Program-made: the position numbers and the translations under genes
Origin: Catonia carolina
Lineage: Eukaryota > Arthropoda > Insecta > Hemiptera > Achilidae
NCBI GenBank assembly: GCA_035578175.1
Contig: JAQMRL010000005.1
Location: forward strand, 55,099,722 to 55,163,721
DNA length: 64,000 bases
Reading direction: 5' to 3'
Part shown: in pieces, positions 41,552-53,500 of the stretch
Numbering within the stretch: position 1 is the first letter of the stretch
How the letters are laid out: each line of letters begins with the position of its first letter
The notes under the pieces: generated by a model
The model's database searches: none
Seen by the model: only the letters and a program-made list of their open reading frames with translations
Told to the model about the DNA's origin: nothing

Positions 41552-44500
41552 GTATGTATAACGTTTTCACATCGTAGTAGTACATTTAAAACGGCAAGCA
41601 GTAGATAAAACTTTTTTTTGGCCACCTCAGTGATTCTGACAGTGTAATGAAAGTTAGGTCAAAGGTTTTTGATGATTGATCTACAGTAAAACCTCTCTAA
41701 TTCGTCACTCTCTAATTCATCACCTTCTATAATTCGTCAGCCCTCCCCAGTTCATTATAGGAAAATATTTCTGCAGAGTTTGATATTTTCCGAAAATGAA
41801 ACGCAGGTTCAAGAATTTTGGAAAAAGTATACAATCGAAGATGCTGTATATAACATATCACAAACATGGCATAACATTTCAAAAACAACACTTAAGTCTT
41901 GTTGGAACAATCTGTGGGCTGACCGAGAAGAAACTAGTAGCATCCGTTCTTACAATGAAACAAACAATGTCTTATCAGAATTAAAAGAAGTGTGCCAGAG
42001 TATACCTGTGACTAAAAATATTACCGGCGAGGAATTAGTTGAATGGATAGAGCAAGATGCTAACGAACTTGGGTATGAGATTTTAAGTGACAAAGAAATT
42101 GTGGCCTACGTTCAGAACAAAGATTCACCTGTTGAGGAAGATAGCAACGAAGAATATGTTTCAAGCCCTGAAATATTGGTACGAATCGAGAAATAGAAGG
42201 AATGCTGACGAAGTGCATCGAATGGTATGAGAGACAGAAAGAAGCAGAGTTATCAAAATTAATTGTAATATGACAAATTCGCCAGTTGGCTGTGGAAAAA
42301 GAAAAGAACTCGTTGGTAGAAAAGAAGATAACCCACTTTTTCAAGAAATAAATTTGGCATTTTACATACATATTAGTGTAATTAAGTAACGTTTTCTAAA
42401 TTTTAATGTGATTTTTTTGTAGTGTTAAGTGATACATAGTTAAAGATTCGTTTCATCGATTTTTAAATGTATACTTTTTCGATTGTAATTTTATATTCAG
42501 TAACGTGTACTGTGTTTTGCGTTCTACAAATTAGAAAATGTAAGTACAACCATATACAGAATTTCTGAAGTAGTATAAAACTAGATACGTAGACTAATAC
42601 AAATTTACTGTAGTTATAGGACTTAGAATTACTTATTGTGTTTATCGTTAATGTAAGTTTCATTTATGTAATTCGACTTCTATGGAACTAATATACGTAC
42701 GAGTATGTTATTTATTAACCGTTCATAGCAAATTCCATAATTCGTCACTTTCTGTATTTCGTCACTCCTTCGGTCCCGAACGAGACGAATTAGAGAGGTT
42801 CCACTGTATTTAAATTTTCTGAAGGTATGTCATTTTACACAAAATTTGTGAATAGTTTATTTAGACATACTTGATAACTGTTAGTTACAAAACTTCTAAG
42901 ACAGACAAATGTTCATGTAAACTTAAACATTGTACTTTTTGACAATAGCCGCACAAAACTTTTGACATAATTACTTAACAACATAAAAAAAAATATGATA
43001 TTTATTAATGTAAATAATGATAGTTATTGTAACCTAGAACAAGGAAACAACACTATAAACAAAAGAACTGAAACTGTGTTTTATTGTAAATGTAGGCAAT
43101 ATAAACTAACTATTTACACAAGAATACTAAGAAAAGTATAATTTTTTTTTTTGGTTTAATGCCCGACTATTCTGCAATTACTGCTAATGCAGACGGTGAA
43201 GGATAAAATGATTTTTTGTAACGTATGGAAATATGCCGTGCTTGAATGGGATTCGAACCCAAGACCGCATGATGAGAGGCGAGCACGTTACCAACTATAC
43301 CAATGCGGATGGCAAGAAAAGTATAACAACTCACTAAAAAAAATGAATATAAAATTACTAAGAACACTGACTAACTAAATAAACAATCAGAGGAATGAAG
43401 TTACAGCTGATGGGCAGAAACAACGTGCACAAGGAACTTCTTTCAAAACATGTGTTACAAACTAAACTTCATAATGATCTTGTAAAATACTACATATGGC
43501 AAAAATAATGTTGTATTAAATGGTACTGAATTTAGTCACACGCAAGTACAATTGAGACTGTTTGAGGACATCATACGACTGCATGACAGAATGCATAATA
43601 TTACGGCAACACACATTTTGATTCGATCTTTGGTTGTGTAATATCATGGTAAAACATGTTAAAGGGTTAAATAGCTCCTTCATCCACTGAACTCTTCATT
43701 TGTATAGTTAATTTGTTAAAAACAAACATTAGTCTGTTGGTTACCTTAATGTGAACTTCCTCGCATTCTTGTGATTCCGACAATAGATTGGGGTTTTGTG
43801 ATTAATTTTTATGTTTTTAATGCAGGGATAAATATACGTACTTTTTTATAAATGCACAATATGTTTCATATATATATTAGAATATTTTATAACTTAAACT
43901 ATATTCTGTAGCTTTGTTTTATTTTTCAAAGGCTGATGAACTTCAAGATTTAGAAGGATTGTCAGTTTATAACCAAGAAACATTAGAAGCAGGAATTTTA
44001 AAACAAGTTGATGATGCATTAGATAATGAACTTGATGGTTCATTATCAGCTGTTGCAGAAACAGCTGAAGGTACAGCTGCATCAAAACCATTCGACATAA
44101 ATAATTTAGCAAGTAATGAAACTGACATGGAACGTTCCATTCGCCTTGGTGAAATGACGCCATTTGGAACTACATTGAATTGTGTGGGTAAAAGTAATTT
44201 AAAGTAAGTATGTATGTGTGTATTAATTTTATTTATATGTTTTGTAGGGGTAGGTAGTACCGAATGGTTCCTCTGTACTGAGCATGCAGGAACATGCTCT
44301 GATATCTTCTAAAGCGATTCTTCATCGGATTGCTTTAATACATTATAATTTAATTAATTTTTTTTGTTGAAAAAATTTTAACTATCAAACCCGGAGCCTA
44401 TTTCATCTGTGAGTCTGTATTCTGGAAATGTGTTTGTGTTAAATGATTTCCAAATTTCCTGACACAAAATGCAGAGTGATTTTTATAAATTTGTTTCGTG

Positions 44501-47500
44501 AATGATTAATCTAGGGCCTAATTAAAGACTCTTCTTGACTTAAAAGTGAGGAAACTGCTCTTCAAAAGCACATGTCAATCTGTTGTTATATTAAAAGATG
44601 CTTAAGTTTAAAATTATATAAATTTAAATAGTTTTAATAGTTAATTAGAAAAAAATTTAATGATAGACATCCCAAATGGATTTTTGTAACAATAAAATTT
44701 TAGGTTAGTTTAAAATAAAAGTTATTCTTTTTGAGTAAACATGTACCCTAGAAGTTTTAAAATATGCTTAGTAACAGATTTGATTTGTGATGCTGATTGG
44801 TCGTCGGTTAAAGATTATTAATATGGCTGAATGTAGTGGCACAAGAAATTATGAAAATCATTACTATCACAGTCAGTGTCAGAACTTAATCTAGAAGATT
44901 CTGTTTTAGAATCTCTAACAAGAATTCTTCTACATGACAGCATTTCAGGTTATAGAACCTCAAAATGCTTGATCAACAAACCGATATTTGTGGAAATACC
45001 ACGTGGTTTGAAATGCTATCTAGACATGTATTATTTATTTATTTTATAGGAATAATTATTGTATTTGTATAATACTAAAAAAGTGCGCTAAATGGCAGAT
45101 GTACGCCTATCCAGTAAATATAAGGAGCATCTTCGTAGGTGCTGATAATATGATTCTATATGATGTTGTGGGTTATGAACGAGAGTGGGTAAATCAGCAA
45201 AAGATCCTAGGTAGAGCGGACGCCAAAGAAGCTTGCTGGTTTGTCTGAAGGTTTATTATAGTAATGGTGCACTGGGTTGCCTCAGTGATTGGTGGGGGGG
45301 GGGGGTCAGTGCTGTACTAGCTGTGATCAGAGTCACGTCGCTCTCGCAACATTATATATCGGCTAACCTGAAAACATTAGTCTGTAATTTGTTGTATGTG
45401 ATGTGCGTTAATTGTTGTATACAATGTTTACAATCGAATGTTTTTAACGTCTAAATAGATGATAATTTTCATCGTTAAGAACATGTGAAGTAATAGGCAG
45501 TTCGGTTTTAAGACACGAAATCTACCGATTGTATCCGAACTGTTCGCGGAGCTACACCGGCAAGCTTATTTGGCATCTGCTCCTGTAAGTTCCAGTGCAA
45601 AGCCTAGCATCTATTAAAATAAATTATTCATACATTCAAAAAGTTTATCTCTGTTTTTTTATTTCAGATCAAAACAAAGAAACACAGAATTATCAATACT
45701 TGAAAAATATCTAAGAAAACAAGAAGAATTAAATAAGAAACATCAGATTACAAATGATGAGTCAAAACCAAAGAAAATAAATAAGGATCCGTTAAAACGT
45801 AAAGTATTAAATCGAGATGGCAAGAAAAGAAAGTCCAGAAAAAAAGAAAATTTAGGAACAGAGACTGAAGATTGTGGAGAAAGTAAACCTAAGGAAAATC
45901 CTGGTCAATTACCTGGAGAAAAGAGTTATATGTACCCTGAAAATGCTACTGATAGTGAATATTTACCTACTGAAAGTGAATTAGAGACTTCAGGTATTTT
46001 AATTTTGTAAAATCATATAATCTTATTTCTGTTTGAAGCATTATAGTTATGTAATTTATTCTGGGTATATTACAAGCTCTATTAAAACCATTTACAAATC
46101 TTAAACAATTAAGGTACGTTGAAATGAAGGCTGCTGAAAATAAAAAAATGTTACATTCAAATGTGCTACTAACGGGTGTTTCAAAAAGGACGCACTTCGA
46201 AGTTTGAGAACGCTAATTTATTACATTAAGTAATTACAAATTATACAGTATGAAATTATTACCTTTATAACATTCAGATTACCTTTAAAACTTCACAATA
46301 AATGTTCAAAATGACTTCCTCCGCTTGTAATGCAAGTTTGGACACGTTTCATAACATTTGCAGCCACTTTTCGTAGTGTTTGCCCATTAATGTTTGTAAT
46401 CTCACTTTCAATATTAGCTTTCAATTCTTCAATTGTATGAGGATTGTTTTTAAAAACCTTACTCTTTAAATTCCCCCAAAGAAAAAAAATCCGCATGAGT
46501 AATATCTGGGGATCTTGGTGGCCACAATCCTTTTGATATCACACGATGGCCAAAAAATTCTTGTAACATATTCAGCGTTTCAGTAGAAGTATGGCACGTT
46601 GCGTTATCCTGCTGAAACCAACAATCTCGATCGTGTAATTCTAACAACGCTATAAATTGTTCAATTAAGTTGTGGTACACCACACCATCTACAGATGTGT
46701 CAAAAAATAAAGGCCCAACAATACGACGCCGGGAGATCGCACACCAAACACCTATTTTACGTGCGTGTAGTGGACGTTCATGAAATGTGTGAGGATTATG
46801 AGCGCTCCATATTCGGCAGTTTTAGCTGTTGATGTAACCATCCGAGTGGAACCATGCTTCGTCACTGAAATAAACACGATCCAATATTTCAACACCGTTG
46901 TCGTTAACAAGAGAATGTATCCAACGACAATACTGTATACGTTTCCCATGGTCAACTTCTTTCAGTTCATGAACGACACCGATGCGGTAAGGATGCAGAT
47001 TTAATTTTTTTGTAGCCCTTAAAGCAGAAGATAGTGATAATCCAGCCTGTGAAGATAACTTTCTAAGTGATTTGCCAATGAGGTAGTCAAATGTTGTTTC
47101 ACATCGTACAAAACCTGTTCTGTTAACACTGATGGTCGACCTGTGTTTTTCCGATCCTGTACACTGCCAGTCTCATGAAATTTATTAATCCAACGCGATA
47201 TTGTGGTGTTATTAGGTACTTCAGAATTGGGAAATTTTAACTGGAACTCGTCTTTCACTCGTTCGTAAGATTTATATGCGCAATAACTTTCAATAATAAA
47301 AACACGTTCATCCTTTGAAAAAACCATGTTGGAACTTATACAGAAACTACAGACACAAATGAATACTGGGATAGCACTAGTACATGTCAGTAATACACAG
47401 TGGGTCAACAATGAGTACGGTAGTGCCAACTGTTATTTGGGGGAAAAAATATTCCCTATGCAGAAAATATTAACCCTTAAACTTCGAAGTGCGTCCTTTT

Positions 47501-50500
47501 TGAAACACCCGTTACTTGTATCAACAAAATAAATAAATCTTCCTACTGAGACCTACTGAAGTTGTTCAAAACAAGGTTAGATTTACTTGGAAGAAACAGT
47601 GGAATAGTTTAATGACTAACCTATAAATAGTGTATACTGACAATCACGGCTTGCTATCAGAAATTTTTGACAACACACTAGACCAAGTGACACACAACTG
47701 CATCTTTGTTATTCTGTACTGATACAGACAGTCACCTCATGAAAAAAAACCATAATAAATGTAATCACTGTAACACAAAATTAACTGTACCCGACTATAC
47801 AGAGAGAATTCACTTAACAAAGATTGTGGTAATGACCTACGCTACATAAAAACTTGAAATGATTAAGTTTTTAAATCTTCAGATTTAAAAGACAATTTTA
47901 ACAGAAAAATGTGTGGGTTTTTCAAATAAGGTCCATTTATGAACGAGAGTGAGAATGACGTGCGATTGCCATATGTCTGTCTGTGAGCTGAGCTGTAGAA
48001 GTTTATACTGTTTAGGGAAATTCAGTTGCACGCCAACTGTGATTTAAATCTAATTAAAATCTTGAGCACAAGAAACTTTGTAGCAGCAGAAATTAATCTT
48101 TAAATTTGTGAAGTTTTTTCTGTGATAATGCTATGAATGACAACAGTTGAGTTTGAAAATGGGTGAGAATGTTCAAGGGCGGGTAGATTAATGTGCATGA
48201 TGAGCCACGCTCTGGCTCAGTTACTCTTGATTTCTCAAGATTTGGTTTTTGATGTGGGCGACAAAATTTGAGAGAACCGACGATTCACAATTTCAAACTT
48301 ATTAATTGAATTTCCACAGGTTCAAGGTCAGTTTTATGTACCATAAATTTGCAGAAACTGAATAATAAAAAAATTATTATTTTATTTTTTTTTGTTTAAC
48401 GTCCGATTGTTCTGCAGTTACTGCTAATGCAGACAGTGAAGGATGAAATGATTTTTGTAACGTATGAAAATATGCCGTGCCTGAATGGGATTCGAACCCA
48501 ATACCGCATGATGAGAGGCGAGCACGTTACCAAATATGCCAATGCGGCCGGCAATTACGTTCTTGTTGGGCTGCAAGTTTATTTCTGATAATCACAAAAC
48601 AAGATGATTGGGCTGTGCTATATCGTTTTTGACTCGATAGCCTACAATGACAAATATCTGATCAAAAATGGAAATTATATAGAAAAATTTATGTAGAATG
48701 TAGAGAACTTATGCATTTTAATGATATCCATTTATGGTATTAAAACACAGACCTTATGTAAAAAAATCCCTTTTATTATTATTGTAAACTAGCGCAAAGA
48801 GACCTATTTTAATCCTTCTTAGTTATGTTGCTAGTTTTTGTTCTGTAATGGGGTGACTACAAACTAAAAATATTGATACGACCACAATAAAACTGATTGT
48901 TAAAAGCAAATCTTTGTTTGTCATTTGTTTTAGATGATGAGAAAAAATGGTCTGGTGGAAAGATAGTATTAAAAAATCCAATGAAAACAAAGAGAAAGAA
49001 AATACCACTTGCTGGGTATAAGATCCCTGAAGATTGGAGAAGTGATGATTCTGATTGGGAATCATCAGATGAAGAATACAAAAAGAAAAAAAGGCGTCGT
49101 AAGTTAATAATGTTGAATTAATATGTGTATTTTGTAATTTTTTTTCGATACATAACATTGACAATTTATATTGTCACTATTAATTTAAAGATATCATATT
49201 TATTCTGATATTATCTGTTGATCTGTACTTTATTTCAATTACAACCCATCGGGTTCATCAAGCAGTAAAATCATTGCTGCAAGTCAGCTGTTTAACAGCT
49301 GATTTTCGGAGACAAAGGTTCTGTGGTTCAAATCCTTGTAAAAGTAGTTACTTTTACAAGTATAAAGTAAGTAGTATAAAGTATAAAGTACTTTACAAGT
49401 TAAATGTAGTTATTTTTACAAGGATTTGAATTTTTTATACTAGTTATTAGTGTACTTTGATGGTTGGGGTTCAATTAACCATATTCTCAGCATTGGTCGG
49501 CCTGAATCTGCGTACAAGACCTCATTTGTACATCGTACATATCATTCTTATCTTATTGGGCCATGGGGTTGCTATTGTTCTAAATTGAACAAATTGCAAT
49601 ATACACACATTAGGGTTAACTAAATATATCAATTTTGTGAAGAAACTCCGCTCAGTTGTGATTTTTTTTGAATCGTAGAGGTGAGTTTCATTTATATATC
49701 ACTAATTTATGATTTCCTTGTGTAATTTATTAATGCACTTATTATTTTTAGGTTCTGCTAAAGAATTGGATGATGGAGATATTGAGATGTATAAATTACG
49801 TATTGAAGAATGGAAGGAAAATAATAAAGTTAATAAAGAAAATGAACAGTTCCATAAATTTGATGGCGGATATAAAATACCTCAACATGTTTGGGACAAA
49901 TTGTACAAGTAAGTTATTGCAATATTAAATCTACATTATTTATTTAAAATGCCAATTTTGTCCAATTCATTTTAAATGGAGATTCTGTTTACCCTTAAAT
50001 ACAAAGTTCTATCAAACGGTGTTAAATAATTTTTACACGGTTGTAAAGAGAACATTTTGGTATATTACAAAAATATCAAAATGAAAATTGGTAAAAACTA
50101 TTTCTAGATTTAAAGAAATCAATAACAAGAACTTTTTAAATTAAAACTAATTTAAATATTTAGAATTCTAAGTGATTTTTAACATGTGCTTCAAATTTTT
50201 ACAAACCTTGCAATAATAATTGCAAGGATCCTTAGAACGTGCTGTGTGAAAAAGTGTTACAGTACTGAAAATCTGCGTGGCTAATGAAATTTTTAAGAAA
50301 CAAGTTTAAGTCGTACTTTTGGAACTCACTACTGAGTGTGTTTTATATTTCATCCTAAGAAAATTTTTATTCAAATTTTATCATCTTTGGTTAAAATTTA
50401 TAATTACATTTAAAATAAATGATTGATTGCAAAAGAATAAGTGTTTAGTATCGCGCCAGTTTAAATTTTCCGCGCCTGTAGATTTTTCTAGAATAACGAT

Positions 50501-53500
50501 CTCCCGCTCATGTAAGGTTTATTGATATTGTATCGATCCAAGCACTATTTTTCTTCGTGGATGTATGTAGTCCGGCCCTCACGTGACTCGATTTCCTCCA
50601 ATAGAAAAATTCCCCTTTTCCTAATCCCATCGCCATGTTGGCATCTTGCCTCGCTCCTCTCTCACTCGTGTGCTATCGTCCGAACGGGTCAGCCGTGTGT
50701 TGCAAGTTCGGGTAACCGACGCTATGTTCCCGAATACCGATGTCTTTTACAATTAACGTCCGACGCATTCTATCGCTTTTGTCGCCGTCTAAACATAACT
50801 ATTTGGCCCCAGTCTATGCAACTAACGTGTAATTTGTATTGTTATTCAAATCAAATTCTTGAATTGTGTGCGATTAACGAAACTGATGCAACTGTTCTGC
50901 CTCGTGCATTACCTTTTCCGATCATGTCTCCACGCTGCAATTACTAGTATAGTCAGTGATTTGTGTGACTTTATTAACGTGCTTTACAGTGACTTTAGTG
51001 CTTCAATATTTGTAAATATCAACGAACATTCTAGTGTGTTGCACCGCAGTTTTCCTTCATCTCATCAACTTGGGCAATCAGCGTATACGGATCAGAGTGA
51101 GTACCTCAATATTCATAGTTTTTGCAGCCTTATTTATCCTATATGTGCTCCTGTCGAATCCTTTTCCATTTACCCCTTTTTTCGAGTTACGTGCATTAGC
51201 CTAGCCCTTGCTACGAAACAGGGCCGCGTCTTCAGTATCCGGGTGATATTAGATTTCACCATTTTAACGATTGAAGCGGAATGTAGGGGCCATAATACCA
51301 TTTAGCTACCGCATTCAACAATAAGTAAATTTAATTATAGATTTGGTGCTGCTACTACGCTGTTGATAATGTCACAAAATATGATTTACCCATGGTTACT
51401 TTACTAGACGGTAGGGATCATCAACAATATGCGCAGTGACAAGCCCCACCCTGTGACGTCACTGGTCACCAGCGACAGCTGGCCCATGATGCGTACGGTG
51501 TCAATCTGTGATGTTTACTAGTTTTTAATAATGGTGTGTTGTGCGATGGCTGGGTGTTTTAATCACGATAGACACCAGGATAAAAAAAAGACACCAAAAG
51601 GAGTTGGGCATTAAGTTTCATCGTTTTCCAAAGGCCAGAGAAACTAGATTGAAGTGGGTAAATGCTTGCTAGCAGACCTATCATTTTCTGCTGATAGTGG
51701 TCATGTGTGTTCAGGGCATTTTGACGAATTAGATATGTACATGATTTAAAGTCTGAGTTGCTACATCTTCCATTAAAACGTGTCCTAAAGATGAATTTAG
51801 TCCCACATTTAAATTTGCCAATTTGTAGTGCCGTTCTACGACCGGTAAACCTGAGTTGTAGTGAACGTAAACATCGAACAGAGAAATGATACATTTCTTA
51901 AGGAAGTATATGATATCTTAAACTCATCATCCAATTGCTACACAGGCAGTTTTTAAAATGAAGGGATAGATGTAGAGGACGGTAGGCCTCGTTTTAATGA
52001 AGAACCACCAAATTTAAATGTTGCGCAGTCAGGAAACAGATCTCTTAAAATGTGAAACGCCAAATTAAAAGAAGAAAACAAGTTACCTAGAGAAAAACTT
52101 CAGGCCACAAATGAAGAATTGTTAAAATTAAAAATTGATTTCCCGTGTAGACGTACTTGAACAGCTACTTTTATAAAAACAGTGCAATAATCCTACCATC
52201 ACTGCGTACCGGCCGAGTTGTTGGGGCCCAGATTACATCATCACTCATATTATATCTCACAGCAGCTGCGCGTGACCGCTACTGTCTAGTATAGTAATCG
52301 TGGATTTACCACACAATCTGTTCCCCACTCATGCTGAGCAGCCCACACCTAGTTACAACCAATTTTTTTAAAACTGATTATATTTTGCAGTAGGACCATG
52401 TATTTTTAAGTAATCATCCTCTTCACGACCAGGTACTGCCATGTTGGCATTTCATTTTCATTGCGACCATGGAATATTTAAGGTTTAATTTATGACAGAT
52501 AAATTTATTGTTTATTTTTCATAGTTAGTTCTTTAGTACTGAATAATAAATAGGTAATTATTAAAGAATGTAGCCTATATATGAGTCATCTAGTTGCAAA
52601 ACCAGATATATCCAGAAAATATTTTTTTTCAGGAATGACAAAAAACTGGTATCTCAGATGAATGAAAATGTTGCATGTTTCATTTTATACCCTCATATCG
52701 AAGCTAATTTGTACATGCACACCAAAAGATTTCAGTTTCAGAAAATCAATATTTTTTAAGTTATTCAAAAATTTGTGTTGGATGTATCTGGTTTTGCAAC
52801 AGAAATCGTAATCTATCTGGTTTTGCAAATTATTAAATGGATTTCTCTGGTTTTGAATTAATCATACCCATCTATTTTTACTTTTTGGTACTTACGTTTT
52901 ATTATTTCAAAATACAAGCATTGTTTTATTTTGATTTATACCATCTTACCTACAACTAATACATAATATTTACGAAACTACTATTACTATTACTTTTTTT
53001 TACTATTGATGTTACTGTTTATTTGATTTATGCGTAGGTAATCTATGCTGTTTATGATAACTTTTACTGTTGTATAAATTTGGTTTAATGACGTGAAACT
53101 TTATAGATTACTTATTAAAAAATCTGGTGTGAAATACTCACACAACTTTCTCTTGCCAGTACAAATAATTAACAATAAACCTAACATTATTAATAAAATA
53201 TTAGAAATAAACAAAAAACTAACCTCAAAAACATAACCTTATTTTAATCATTAGTGAAAGACACAAAATGACAATCTACCACAGTTTGGCCTAAAAATAC
53301 GGAAAATCACTCTTTCACGCTAAACTAGGCACTGTAGAAAAAAATTCTATAAAAATAAAAGTTGTAGATCTTTTAATTAGCTATAAATTTTATTATATAC
53401 ACTTTTGTCGTAAAATGCATTCTAAGGCCGAAATCTTTAAAAAATCGATTTTTCTCACGTTTTCGTGAGAAAAAAACAGAAAATTGCTAATTACTGCTAA

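Noticed and set aside
48823..49164. 113- and 74-codon minus-strand ORFs
   Set aside because: Antisense shadow of the ERCC6 exon 48934-49098, whose phase and neighbours fit the plus strand.
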